Assembly (NCBI RefSeq): GCF_018127925.1 | Contig: NZ_CP072348.1 | Location: forward strand, 1,160,001 to 1,224,000 | DNA from: Prevotella melaninogenica | GTDB taxonomy: Bacteria > Bacteroidota > Bacteroidia > Bacteroidales > Bacteroidaceae | Length of the DNA: 64,000 bases | Direction: 5' to 3' | Shown here: positions 47,305 to 57,210 of the stretch, piece after piece | Layout: each line of letters starts with the position of its first letter | Numbering within the stretch: position 1 is the first letter of the stretch | Made by a program: the position numbers and the translations under genes | Notes under the pieces: model-generated | What the model saw: only the letters and a program-made list of their open reading frames with translations | What the model was told of the DNA's origin: nothing | The model's database searches: none

Positions 47305-49170
47305 CTATTTAGATATAGACTTCTGCTTCGGTAAGAGATGCTTCTCTGAAGGACGAGTAAGCTTATCGTAATCCGTTGTATTCTTTAGTATTCTCGGTCT
47401 CATTTCATTGTATTGCGGACTGAGGATATTATACTCTGCATGGTAGTCTTTCGTATGAATACCTGCCAAATAGAGTAGCATATGCGGTAGTGCATCCGTC
47501 ATAAAACGACGGTTTTTAGCACCGATTATTTCCTTGTAAATGTCGGGATGCTTAGCAGCATACTTATAAGAGCAGAAGATCCAGAAAGGAATTTCAAACT
47601 CATAATGCGCTAAGTCGTAATCAATAGCAGCCGAGTGATTGCGGCAGATGAATCCACGATTACCCTCATAGCATTCCTCTCCATGATCAGGCATATAGAT
47701 AATAATAGCCTCCTTGTCCTCAAAACGACTAATAATAGCATCTACAATGGAGTCATTATATAAGATAGCATTGTCGTAATCAGCCAATACATTTCGCTGT
47801 TTCCCATCAAGATCAGCACGTTTCTTCTCATAGTCTTCTGCCTTAAAGTGACGACGGTCGCTTGGGAAACGTTGGTTATATTTGACGTGCTGCCCGAGGA
47901 GATGGAAGATGATAAGGTTATGATCGGTGTTGTGTTGTTGCTGATTTTTATCGTAATCATCGAGCAAACCTCGATCAAATCGGTATAATTGTTGATTGCG
48001 TGAATCGAACATCGCCGCTGAAAGTTCTGGATGATTGAGGAAGAATCCACCACTAAAATCATACACAGCCTGCTTTGCCTTAGGCAAGAACTGATTGGTG
48101 ATAAAGGTCACATGATAGCCTGCCTTGCGGAAGAGTGAAGGGAAGAGTGGATAGTCGCACCACTCCCCTTTCTCTCCAACAACGTGTAGAGAAAAGACGT
48201 TCTTAAACACGAAACTGGTCAGATTCCATGGTGCTACGACATCACTGAACGGTACAAGCAATCCCGACTTCTGGCGCTTAACCTGACGTGGAGTCGTCGG
48301 CATGAAATAGCCATACTGTTGCGAATGCAGCTTTCCATAGCTTTCACCGATGATAAGGACGATATTTGGTGATTTAAACGAACAACTATCCACACTCATC
48401 TTGTCTTTAGCTTCGATGAGACGGTCAACTTGTTGCGATGCTAACTCATTAGAGAAAATACTGAAAGCAAGGCGATAAACAGGCAGATAGAACTGTGCAC
48501 AATCTGCAGTTGTTAGTTCATGTTCTACAGACCCAATGGTGTCTAAAGAGAACATTTGTACCATTTCTTTCTTGTTGTGAGCAGATGATTCAATCGCCCA
48601 ACCAAGAAATACGAGACAAACGCCCCCAAGGATGTGGTGACTATGATTAATGATTTGTTTCGCCACTGTAACCTTATAGCTAATAGCTGGTGGCAGTTTT
48701 ACCTTCTTCAGAAATGTTGTTAGAATATGAATAAGCATCACAAGCAGTAGTAATTCTACACTTGAGAAGATAAGGTCAGACGTAAAATAACTACTGAAAA
48801 ACTCGCTTGCCTCACGCTCGTCAGTCTCACCAACAAGTAGGAGCATTGACGGATTCAACGTTGATTGGAACTTTACCCAACAGAAGAGGTCGGTAAGACT
48901 CGTGCAGTAAGCGATGATATACAAAAAAGCACGAATCCATCGACGAATCTTTAGAGGGAATAGTGTGAGAATGATGCAAATAACATATAGGTCGAGAAAC
49001 AACTCTAACCATAGATTACTATATACAGCAGCATCGGGGTTGTTGGTTGGCAACTCCGCATATGATACTAATATACCGATAAGGTACATGAAGAAAAAGA
49101 ATGAGGCGTTATCTTTAATAGGCTGATACGCCTTATTCAGTAAACTGACAGCATACTTAATAAATTTCAT
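47305..49170 (-). CDS. Phosphoethanolamine transferase-like / sulfatase-fold membrane enzyme
   Basis: 621 residues from the ATG at 49170. The promoter at 49192-49222 excludes the longer frame to 49221. Five N-terminal helices are followed by an alkaline-phosphatase-fold domain: NIVLIIGESYGKLHSQQYGY, FSDVVAPWNLTSFVFKNVFS (putative Thr nucleophile), IIFHLLGQHVKYNQRFP, and YMPDHGEECYE. Members add phosphoethanolamine to lipid A or glycans; the substrate is unknown. Confidence 0.87.
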   Translation of the reverse strand: MKFIKYAVSLLNKAYQPIKDNASFFFFMYLIGILVSYAELPTNNPDAAVYSNLWLELFLDLYVICIILTLFPLKIRRWIRAFLYIIAYCTSLTDLFCWVKFQSTLNPSMLLLVGETDEREASEFFSSYFTSDLIFSSVELLLLVMLIHILTTFLKKVKLPPAISYKVTVAKQIINHSHHILGGVCLVFLGWAIESSAHNKKEMVQMFSLDTIGSVEHELTTADCAQFYLPVYRLAFSIFSNELASQQVDRLIEAKDKMSVDSCSFKSPNIVLIIGESYGKLHSQQYGYFMPTTPRQVKRQKSGLLVPFSDVVAPWNLTSFVFKNVFSLHVVGEKGEWCDYPLFPSLFRKAGYHVTFITNQFLPKAKQAVYDFSGGFFLNHPELSAAMFDSRNQQLYRFDRGLLDDYDKNQQQHNTDHNLIIFHLLGQHVKYNQRFPSDRRHFKAEDYEKKRADLDGKQRNVLADYDNAILYNDSIVDAIISRFEDKEAIIIYMPDHGEECYEGNRGFICRNHSAAIDYDLAHYEFEIPFWIFCSYKYAAKHPDIYKEIIGAKNRRFMTDALPHMLLYLAGIHTKDYHAEYNILSPQYNEMRPRILKNTTDYDKLTRPSEKHLLPKQKSISK

Positions 49171-49191
49171 GCAAACGTATATATTTACTTG

Positions 49192-49222
49192 CAAAGTTAA
49201 CACTATTTTAGTACAAGGCAAA
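49192..49222 (-). promoter_or_regulatory. Promoter of the phosphoethanolamine transferase-like gene
   Basis: Minus-strand TTTG (49219-49222), 19 nt, TAACTTTG (49192-49199), an exact consensus fit. The predicted start near 49186 leaves a leader of about 16 nt. Confidence 0.75.
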
Positions 49223-49281
49223 GTTTAAGTACAAAATAATACGGTGTTAGCAATTAAGTCTTGTTTCGTATGAGTTTTATA

Positions 49282-49926
49282 GGTCCTTCCATTAAATCTA
49301 TGGATGCTTCCCCGTATAGGTTTAAACCAACGCTCATTAGCCCACAATAGGTATAATTTTGCTTCTACTATTAAATGTATAAAATGAAAATAGAATAAAG
49401 AGTTACACGCTTGTAGGCTATTACTATCTCAAATTAGTTGGTCTTACAAGGGAGGATAAACTACAAGATAAAATGTAAATGGATACTATGTAATCCCGTT
49501 TCTACAAGCAACCTATTATCATGCCAATGCTACTTGTAAATTATTTTCATGCTCTCCGAAACCAATACATGCTCTTTTGGCTTCTAAAAGACGCTTAATT
49601 GACTTGCAAAAGACGCCCTTTAAGACCCTTACTAACGCCCTTTTGAAGTCTAATTAAGCACCTTTTCTGATACTACTTTATAACTAACTGAATTACTGAT
49701 GGTTATAATATCACTTTTCACATGTATTTTTGTACTTATTTATAGATCGTTTACTCGAATTTATGTAATGATTTTTCAAGGCGTTATCTATTACTTTTCA
49801 AGTATTAAAAAGAAAAAAGTTCCCTGTGTCGGAGGATGAGAAAAGAGTAGATAGTAGCCAGCCCTAACTATGTTTTTGTTCCGTTAACGCTATACAAAAA
49901 AGTATCCACACATTCAACCGAAGAAC
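49282..49926 (+). mobile_element. MITE-like element, copy 3
   Basis: Begins GGTCCTTCCATTAAATCTA and ends CACATTCAACCGAAGAAC. The two ends are imperfect inverted repeats over about 25 nt. The core array units start at 49571, 49593, 49615, 49637 and 49658. The remaining gene-free DNA to 50054 is the upstream region of the next gene. Confidence 0.75.
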
Positions 49927-50054
49927 TTAATTCTTACTATAGTATGCCTTCCGATTTGGGTTAAAAACAAAAGAAATAAGTATTATTCTTGGTTAATATT
50001 CGTCATTATCATACATTATGATTATCTTTACACTCAAAACTAAATACTTAGAAC

Positions 50055-52586
50055 ATGGAATATGACCTTCTATCCTTTTTTAGTATCATCTTATTTTCAA
50101 TAGCATTATTGGGCTTCTTCTATCTTATCTCCAAGCTCAACCAAATAAGTAATACGCTAAACAACGTCAGTTTTGAGATTTCCACACTGAAACTTATCAT
50201 TGAAAAGATGCAGCGTGAGAAACAGAAGCAAGCTGAAACAGAAACAGAAACAAAGCCAAAAGAAACTCTTGAACAACCTAAGGAGCAGGTCGTAGAAACT
50301 CCGAAGGAAGTTCAGAATGAGTCCGTTAGCCCTAATCCTAACTGGTGTCAACAACCTATAACGGACGAAACACCAACAACCGATAAGGCTGAAGAAACAG
50401 AAAATACGACTGAAGACGCACAGCCAGAGTTGCAGGAAACACCAGAAACTATAGAAGTTCCTATTGCACACAATGAGGATATCAGACCTTCTACTGTAGA
50501 AATTCCTATTCAAGAGACAGATGATAAGACTCCAGAAGTTGAGGAAGAAGCCCCTGAAACCATTGAAGAACCTGTAGAAGAAGAGCAGGAAGAATCTGCA
50601 ATGGCTATGGAGGAAGAGGAGGAAATAGAAGAATATGCCACTTCTGAGACCAATTTTGAGAAATATATCGGTGAGAATCTCTTTGGAAAGATTGGTATTC
50701 TCATCTTTATCATTGGTATCGGTTTCTTCGTTAAATATGCTATCGACCAGAACTGGATCAATGAGACTGCACGCACATTGATGGGCTATGCAGTCGGCGC
50801 AGGTATGTTAGTACTGGCTGAACGATTACACAAACGCTACCATACTTTCAGTTCACTGTTAGCAGGTGGTGCCTTTGGTATCTACTATTTGATTACAGCC
50901 ATCGCCTTCCATTACTATGGTTTGTTCTCTCATACAATGGCATTCGTGATTTTATGTGTCACAACTATCTTCATGTCGGCAGTCTCCATCCTATACGATA
51001 GGAAGGAATTGGCAGTCACAGCACTCGTTGGCGGCTTTATTGCACCGTTCATTATTAGTACGGACTCAAGTAGTATCATTAGCCTACAGATTTATATTAC
51101 CATATTGAACATTGGTATGTTCTGCCTTGCTATGTATAAGAAATGGGCAATACTACCTATGGTTTCCTTCGGTTTCACCTATATAATATTATGGGGAACA
51201 ACTGCATTAGGATCATTCTCTGATAGTGAAGCTGTCACAACTTATCCTACCCTATTTGCTTTTGCGACACTATTCTACGTCATCTTCCTATTGCCTGTTG
51301 TCTTTATTCTGCGCACACAGTATGGTGAAAATACCAGACTTGGACTATTGGGTATCATCACAGCTAATAGCTTCATGTATCTTATTTATGGCGATTTCCT
51401 CTTACAACACTTCGAGGCATCATCTGATACGACAGCTTACTTAGCTTTCTTCATAGCTGCTATCAACCTGGCAATACACCTTTATTTGCGATTCCGCGTC
51501 GAAGGACAAGACACACTGCGCAACCTTATGTTAGGACTTGCGGTCACATTCGCCTCTATGGGTATTCCAATTCTGTTCAGCGCAGCCAATGTTCTTATGG
51601 TATGGGCAGCTGAGTCAGTACTTCTTTTGTGGCTCTTCACAAAGGAGAAAAACAGAATCTACGAGTTGGCTTCAGCAGTATTATTACTCTTAACATTGGG
51701 AGCATTGGCATACTACAGAACAACTGACACCTTCATCCATGATACAGGAGATAGTTTATTCTTCAATGGTGCCTTCTTTGTGACTACATTTGTAAGTATA
51801 GCCTACTATGTTGTAGCTGTCATTATGCAATTTAATAAGGAACTATTCAGTGATACAAAGCGTCTAATCGCATACACTCCATGCAATGCTATAGCCTATG
51901 CGTTGGGCTTCAGCATCCTGTTCCTTGCTTTCAGAGACAACTTCCACTTCCATCTTGAGCAACCAATATCAGAGTATGCGTCTCTACTTACAGCAAACAT
52001 AATGCTCTTAGGAGGAGCACTTATCCTGCGCAAACGCTTCGAAATAAGTGAAAACAAGTTAGCATACGAGATAAGCCTCTACCTTGCAGGAATCTTATTT
52101 GCTATGACTGTATGGAATTACACCGCCCCAGAAGGACTCTTACTAAGATGGTTAATGGCACTCGTAACAATCGCTTATATGGCATATTGTATGCGTGGTC
52201 AACTCCTTGTAACCTCTAATCAGCGAAACTTACATATAGAATACTCCATTATATCAACACTGATGTGGCTTACTTTGACGCGTTTATTGCTGATTACTTT
52301 CAATGAAGTAAACTTCAGTACCGCCTTCTCTTTGTCGTTAGGTATTGCAGCCTTCATCTTGATGTGTATCGGTATGCGTTACCACAGTAAGGAAATTCGT
52401 ATTGTTAGCTTGGCAGAATTCGGTATTGTCATTGGCAAACTCATTCTCAATGACGTATGGGCAATGCCTGCTCTTGGTAAGATTATTGTCTTCATCAGCC
52501 TTGGAGCCATTCTCCTTATCCTCTCATTCCTCTATCAGAAGCTTAAAGATGCTCTCTTCAATGAGAAAGAACAAGAACAGGAGTAA
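50055..52586 (+). CDS. DUF2339 family large membrane protein
   Basis: 843 residues. One N-terminal helix with a short coiled coil, a long acidic Glu/Pro/Thr-rich linker (about 58-205), then NFEKYIGENLFGKIGILIFI, the DUF2339 signature, and more than 20 membrane helices (ALVGGFIAPFI, SFGFTYIILWGTTALG). Function unknown. It has its own 3' hairpin and is not linked to the glycan genes. Confidence 0.9.
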   Translation: MEYDLLSFFSIILFSIALLGFFYLISKLNQISNTLNNVSFEISTLKLIIEKMQREKQKQAETETETKPKETLEQPKEQVVETPKEVQNESVSPNPNWCQQPITDETPTTDKAEETENTTEDAQPELQETPETIEVPIAHNEDIRPSTVEIPIQETDDKTPEVEEEAPETIEEPVEEEQEESAMAMEEEEEIEEYATSETNFEKYIGENLFGKIGILIFIIGIGFFVKYAIDQNWINETARTLMGYAVGAGMLVLAERLHKRYHTFSSLLAGGAFGIYYLITAIAFHYYGLFSHTMAFVILCVTTIFMSAVSILYDRKELAVTALVGGFIAPFIISTDSSSIISLQIYITILNIGMFCLAMYKKWAILPMVSFGFTYIILWGTTALGSFSDSEAVTTYPTLFAFATLFYVIFLLPVVFILRTQYGENTRLGLLGIITANSFMYLIYGDFLLQHFEASSDTTAYLAFFIAAINLAIHLYLRFRVEGQDTLRNLMLGLAVTFASMGIPILFSAANVLMVWAAESVLLLWLFTKEKNRIYELASAVLLLLTLGALAYYRTTDTFIHDTGDSLFFNGAFFVTTFVSIAYYVVAVIMQFNKELFSDTKRLIAYTPCNAIAYALGFSILFLAFRDNFHFHLEQPISEYASLLTANIMLLGGALILRKRFEISENKLAYEISLYLAGILFAMTVWNYTAPEGLLLRWLMALVTIAYMAYCMRGQLLVTSNQRNLHIEYSIISTLMWLTLTRLLLITFNEVNFSTAFSLSLGIAAFILMCIGMRYHSKEIRIVSLAEFGIVIGKLILNDVWAMPALGKIIVFISLGAILLILSFLYQKLKDALFNEKEQEQE

Positions 52587-52614
52587 GCCTCAACATCAGA
52601 CATTAACATAACAA

Positions 52615-52670
52615 CAATCGCCCTCATCTGTCCAAACTTCATTTCTATCTTGGACTGATGAGGGCGATTG
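52615..52670 (+). terminator. Long stem-loop after the DUF2339 gene
   Basis: CAATCGCCCTCATC and GATGAGGGCGATTG pair perfectly over 14 bp, with a second inner stem GTCCAA/TTGGAC. There is no T-run. It shares its arm sequence with the stem after purL. Confidence 0.6.
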
Positions 52671-52747
52671 CCATTATACGATATCAGCTTTATCCCTTAT
52701 CAAAAGAGCAGCAATATCTGTAAGAAAAAGACTTTACTATTTAAATA

Positions 52748-52836
52748 TTGAGCAACACAATGTTGTTCATAAGTAATTCTTATTGCACTGCGGATAGTGC
52801 AATTTATGCAGAATATTGCACTGTCCATAGTGCAAT
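52748..52836. repeat. Three phased palindromes
   Basis: GAGCAACACAATGTTGTTC (52750-52768) and two copies of a 22-nt ATTGCACT-N6-AGTGCAAT palindrome (52782-52803 and 52815-52836), whose starts are 33 nt apart. Confidence 0.7.
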
Positions 52837-52975
52837 CTCGATTATACATACCATTAAGAAATGCTTATATACAAGACTATCTTGTGAAGTTTTTCCACAT
52901 ATTAGTTAACTATTAACCTCTTATTATCTTTATTATAATAGCCTTTAAACACCATTCTTCCCATCTTCAACCTAT

Positions 52976-53063
52976 GTGCGAGTACTCCGCACATGCCGTG
53001 CTGATGGTTAGTACCAATGGTGTTTGGCGTCCGCACCATTGGTGCGGAGTACTAAACACATTG
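52976..53063. repeat. 22-nt phased array, GTGC family (copy 3)
   Basis: Four units begin at 52976, 52998, 53020 and 53042, exactly 22 nt apart. Junctions are palindromic (GCACCATTGGTGC). It lies in the 860-nt gap between the DUF2339 and M13 peptidase genes. The rest of the gap is AT-rich upstream DNA. Confidence 0.9.
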
Positions 53064-53332
53064 CAATAACTTGTCAAAATGGGGGCAACTTATTGATAGA
53101 AGCAAGCTATACTACCAAAACAAACTAACCAATATGCGGTTAAAAAAGTTTCACATACAAGAGAATAATATTACAGTAACAGATAGTCACAACAAATAAA
53201 GCTGTCCTTTTATAAGTTTAAAGACATCGAAAATTACCGACGGAGCATGTTAAAAGAATAAAAAAAACACACCATGAATGTAGTTCTTCAGTAAAAAAAA
53301 CGACTAATAGAATAACATTGATCTTTTTTATT

Positions 53333-53340
53333 TACCTTTG
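53333..53340 (+). promoter_or_regulatory. -7 element upstream of the M13 peptidase gene
   Basis: TACCTTTG about 110 nt before the ATG. No good -33 element is seen. Confidence 0.45.
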
Positions 53341-53450
53341 TAATAAGATAATATCTAAGACAAGTAACTTCTTAATAACACCTTTAAGGTGAGAAGAAGT
53401 AACATTAAATGGCAGAAAAGTATATATTTAACAGATAAAATAATAAGCAC

Positions 53451-55478
53451 ATGAAAGCAAAAATCTTACTTTTTGCAGCCTCATTCATAGCTACATCAGC
53501 TATGGCACAGGGACTGAAGTCGGGCGTAGACCGCAACAACATGGACTTCAACGTGAAGCCCGGTGAGAACTTCTATGAGTATGCTGCAGGTAACTGGTTG
53601 AAGAGCCATCCGCTTGACAAGGAGCATCCAATGAACGGTGCCTTTGTTGATTTGGAAGAATTGAACAAGAAACGCATCCGTGAAATGGTTGAGGACTATG
53701 CTAAGAAACCACAAACGAAAGGCACTGTAGCACAGAAGATTGCTTCTATCTACAACCTTTACATGGATAGCGTACGCCGCAATCGTGAGGGATATACCCC
53801 TATTAAGCCTGTATTGGCTAAGATTCGTGCAGCAAAGAATCGTAAGGAACTCATCAAACTGATGTATGACCTCGACGTGAAAGGCTATGGCACCTTCCCT
53901 GTTGGCTTTGGTATGACAGTAGATGCGATGAACTCTGACCGTTATATCATTGGTATCTCACAAGGCGGTCTTGGTCTTGACCCTGAATATTACACAAAGC
54001 CTAACGACCAACAGAAGGCTGTTATAGCAGCATATAAGAGTCTGAACAACGATTTGTTCAAGATGACTGGCAACGATGCTGCAACTGCTAAGAAGAAGAT
54101 GGAGGCTGCTTTCTCTATTGAGAACCAGATTGCAAAGGTTAGCTATGACCAAGTAAAGTCACGCGACCCACAAGCTAACTATCACCCAATGACTTGGGAG
54201 CAACTCTTGAAAAACTATCCTGGTGTCGATTGGAACTACCTTTTGAAGGCTTCCGGCTATCCAAATAACGGTGGAAAGGTAGATGTTGGACAGCCAGAGC
54301 CTGTACATGAAGTTGAGAAGATACTTGCTACAGCTCCGTTAGACGCATTGAAAGCCTACATGGAACTTGCTGTTATCTCAAGTTCTGCAGGTATGTTGTC
54401 TGATAACTTCTCTGATCGTAACTTTGAATATACCAAGGTGGCATATGGTGTTCAGCAGCAACAGCCACGTTGGAAGCGTGCTTTGTCTTTCGTACAGGGT
54501 ATCATGGGTGAGGCTGTAGGTAAGCTCTACGTACAGAAATACTTCCCTGAGAGCAGCAAGCAACGTATGATTACATTGGTAAAGAACCTCCAAGATGCTT
54601 TTGCACAGCGCATTGAAGAGAACACATGGATGACTGCTGCAACAAAGCAGAAGGCTTTGGAGAAGCTACAGGCATTCGACATCAAGATTGGCTATCCTGA
54701 TAAATGGCAGAATATGGATAGCGTTTTCGTGATTGATGACAATAAGTCATTGATTGAAAACGTGAAGGCTGTACAGGAAGCAGCTATGAAGTACCGTATT
54801 GCTAAACGCTGGGGTAAACCTGTTGACAAGAAGGAATGGCACATGACTCCACAGACGGTTAATGCTTACTATGACCCAACAACCAACAGTATTAACTTCC
54901 CTGCAGCTATTCTCCAGCCTCCTTTCTTCGATCCAACAGTGGATGATGCAGCTAATTATGGTGCTATCGGTGCTGTCATTGGTCATGAGATGAGCCACGG
55001 ATTTGACGACCAAGGTTGTCAATTTGATAAGGATGGTAATATGAAGAACTGGTGGACAGAAGAGGATAAGAAGAACTATGACGCTCGTACAAAGGTTCTT
55101 GTAGACTGGTTCAACAAGCAGGAAGTAATCCCTGGCTTGTATGTTAACGGTGAGAAGACACTCGGTGAAAACATCGGTGATAACGGAGGTTTGAACATTG
55201 CCTTCCGTGCACTTGAAAACAGTATGAAAGTAAAACCATTGAGCGATATGGACGGATTCACACCTGCACAGCGTTTCTTCCTCGCTTGGGGACGTGTTTG
55301 GGCAAGTAACGTTGCTCCTCAGTTTGTTGCTTATATTGTCAATTCTGATGTTCACTCACCAAGTATCAGCCGTGTGAATGCAGCCCTTCCAATGATTGAT
55401 AACTGGTATAAGGCTTTCGACATCAAAGAAGATGACAAACTCTTCGTTCCTCAGCAGAATCGTGCACACATCTGGTAA
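53451..55478 (+). CDS. pepO: M13 family zinc metallopeptidase (neprilysin/PepO type)
   Basis: 675 residues. Signal peptide to AMA near residue 19, so periplasmic or exported. The zinc site HEMSH lies near residue 512 in IGAVIGHEMSHGFDDQGCQF, and the third ligand is in GENIGDNGGLNIAFR. The N-terminal part has FYEYAAGNWLKSHPL. It cleaves peptides up to about 40 residues. PepO of Porphyromonas is an endothelin-converting-enzyme homologue linked to invasion; the same role here is inference. It is a single-gene unit. Confidence 0.94.
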   Translation: MKAKILLFAASFIATSAMAQGLKSGVDRNNMDFNVKPGENFYEYAAGNWLKSHPLDKEHPMNGAFVDLEELNKKRIREMVEDYAKKPQTKGTVAQKIASIYNLYMDSVRRNREGYTPIKPVLAKIRAAKNRKELIKLMYDLDVKGYGTFPVGFGMTVDAMNSDRYIIGISQGGLGLDPEYYTKPNDQQKAVIAAYKSLNNDLFKMTGNDAATAKKKMEAAFSIENQIAKVSYDQVKSRDPQANYHPMTWEQLLKNYPGVDWNYLLKASGYPNNGGKVDVGQPEPVHEVEKILATAPLDALKAYMELAVISSSAGMLSDNFSDRNFEYTKVAYGVQQQQPRWKRALSFVQGIMGEAVGKLYVQKYFPESSKQRMITLVKNLQDAFAQRIEENTWMTAATKQKALEKLQAFDIKIGYPDKWQNMDSVFVIDDNKSLIENVKAVQEAAMKYRIAKRWGKPVDKKEWHMTPQTVNAYYDPTTNSINFPAAILQPPFFDPTVDDAANYGAIGAVIGHEMSHGFDDQGCQFDKDGNMKNWWTEEDKKNYDARTKVLVDWFNKQEVIPGLYVNGEKTLGENIGDNGGLNIAFRALENSMKVKPLSDMDGFTPAQRFFLAWGRVWASNVAPQFVAYIVNSDVHSPSISRVNAALPMIDNWYKAFDIKEDDKLFVPQQNRAHIW

Positions 55479-55578
55479 GAGAATATTTTGATAATGTACA
55501 TATCATTTGATATGCCTTATAAGCTCTGTAGTGTCACTATCTATTAAGCAATGACCACAGAGTTTTATACCTAATATA

Positions 55579-55614
55579 AAGGGAGTGTGTCCTACAAAAA
55601 GGATCCACTCCCTT
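55579..55614 (+). terminator. Terminator-like hairpin after the M13 peptidase gene
   Basis: AAGGGAGTG pairs with CACTCCCTT around a TCCT/AGGA inner stem, followed by CTTACTTTT. Confidence 0.6.
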
Positions 55615-56057
55615 CTTACTTTTGGACGTTTCTTTTTTAAACTTCTACCTTCTCGTATCAAAGTAGTTTTTGTTAAACAAAAATCAAAAGTCTTCCTATC
55701 GACAAAACTAAAATCAAAATACAATGAATAAATAACCACAAGCAACCTTTTTGAGCACAGAGAAGGATGAAAAAAGAGAAAAATAAGAATGAGATTTCAT
55801 AGTCATTCTTTTATCAGATTAAGCATAAAAAACACTGATTTCACCGTAAATTAGAACTAAATATTTTACGAATAGAATAATCTTTAAGCCCTAAAAATCA
55901 GACACATTATCCTCTATTATAGGTGTAGCAACAAAGTATTTTGTCATAATTTAACAAGTACAACGAGAAACATGATACTTTCCTTAATTCTCATATTATT
56001 GATAAGAAATAGTATTATTTATCTATTAATTCAATAAAATATTGTATATTTGCACCC

Positions 56058-56454
56058 AACAATAATTTTAATTGTAGATAAAATAGTAAAAAGTTTTTGC
56101 ATAACAGCGCAAGTTATATGCATTACTGAGCATAAAGAGCATCACAGGAACATAATAAACAGATTAAGATTCAAGATTTCAAGCAGCAGTAGGTAAGCTT
56201 ACAAAACAACATTCTTTCAGTAAAGACGGAATAAGAAACAAAGACATCGTTCTGCAAGAAACAAATAGATGTACAGACAAACATCATAAGTCTTGCCTAA
56301 ATTCACCTGCTAAAATATAATAAAAAAGGAAACATACATACTGAATCTTTTCAGATTAGCATAAATAAAAATAACTACCAAAATCCTATTTTCAATGGGA
56401 TATTTTTAGTTACCAGTGGGATTTCATCGTGAGATGAGATCCCACACCTTTTTT
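56058..56454 (+). ncRNA. Candidate noncoding transcript
   Basis: TATATTTG at 56045-56052 could start a transcript near 56058. It would end at a strong terminator: GTGGGATTTCATC (56416-56428) and GATGAGATCCCAC (56433-56445), then T6. Just upstream is a weaker hairpin, ATCCTATT/AATGGGAT plus T5. No convincing ORF lies between. There is no clear -33 element and no match to an RNA family I know. The other DNA in 55479-56623 shows nothing recognisable. Confidence 0.35.
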
Positions 56455-56579
56455 ATAGAAGTACAAGATGATTCCTCTATTGTGCAAAATTCATCCTGTT
56501 CCCCACCCAACTAATATCTGAAAAGCAGTTTTATAGAATCTTTATCTCCTATAACTGTAATCATTTCATTTCTTTTCAG

Positions 56580-56587
56580 TATCTTTG
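56580..56587 (+). promoter_or_regulatory. -7 element of the bcp promoter
   Basis: TATCTTTG. The predicted start near 56593 excludes a start codon at 56585 and supports the ATG at 56624. Confidence 0.55.
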
Positions 56588-56623
56588 CATTCGGATAAAT
56601 CATCAATTAAAAACAGAAAGAAT

Positions 56624-57079
56624 ATGAACGTAGGAGATAAAGCACCAGAGATTCTGGGTACTGATCAGGATGGAAAAGAAATTAAGTTGAGCGATTATAA
56701 AGGACAAAAGATTGTTCTTTATTTCTACCCTAAGGATTCAACATCAGGCTGCACAGCACAGGCATGCAACCTTCGTGATAACTACAAGGAATTAAGAGAC
56801 AAGGGATATGTGATTATTGGAGCAAGTATACAGGACGAGAAGTCACACAAGAAGTTTATTGAGAAGAACGAACTTCCTTTCCCACTCATTGCCGATACCG
56901 ACTTAAAGCTCGTTGAGACATTCGGTGTTTATGGTGAAAAGAAGATGTATGGCCGCACCTACATGGGTACATTCCGCACTACTTTCATCATCAATGAAGA
57001 TGGTATCATTGAGCGCATCCTCGGTCCAAAGCAAATTAAGACTAAGGATCACGCTGCTCAAATCCTTGCAGAAGACTAA
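56624..57079 (+). CDS. bcp: Peroxiredoxin, Bcp type
   Basis: 151 residues from the ATG at 56624 (MNVGDKAPEILGTDQDGKEI). Peroxiredoxin fold with YFYPKDSTSGCTAQACNLRD: peroxidatic Cys in the SGCT motif and a second Cys five residues later, as in atypical two-Cys Bcp enzymes. It reduces hydroperoxides using thioredoxin in the cytoplasm. Confidence 0.95.
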   Translation: MNVGDKAPEILGTDQDGKEIKLSDYKGQKIVLYFYPKDSTSGCTAQACNLRDNYKELRDKGYVIIGASIQDEKSHKKFIEKNELPFPLIADTDLKLVETFGVYGEKKMYGRTYMGTFRTTFIINEDGIIERILGPKQIKTKDHAAQILAED

Positions 57080-57210
57080 GTCTTGCAATGGAAGACATAG
57101 TAAAAGAAAGTCGATAACACGCTCATAATAATAAGAGAACGCCGATAATAAAAAATTCAAAAAAACGCTCCCTACTAAAAGAGATGTGATAAAAAAGAAA
57201 CGAGACAACT

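Noticed and set aside
49171-49221. Longer start for the phosphoethanolamine transferase-like gene
   Set aside because: The extra codons lie inside a consensus promoter, upstream of the predicted transcription start.
53496-55355. Long minus-strand frames inside the M13 peptidase gene (and similar ones in purL and yicC)
   Set aside because: They are antisense to well-conserved genes, lack domain motifs and result from codon bias.
55503-55745. 80-codon frame on the minus strand after the M13 peptidase gene
   Set aside because: It overlaps the terminator hairpin at 55579-55614, has unusual composition and no promoter or recognisable motif.
56585-56623. Upstream start for bcp
   Set aside because: It lies on the -7 element and before the predicted transcription start; family proteins begin at MNVGDKAP.
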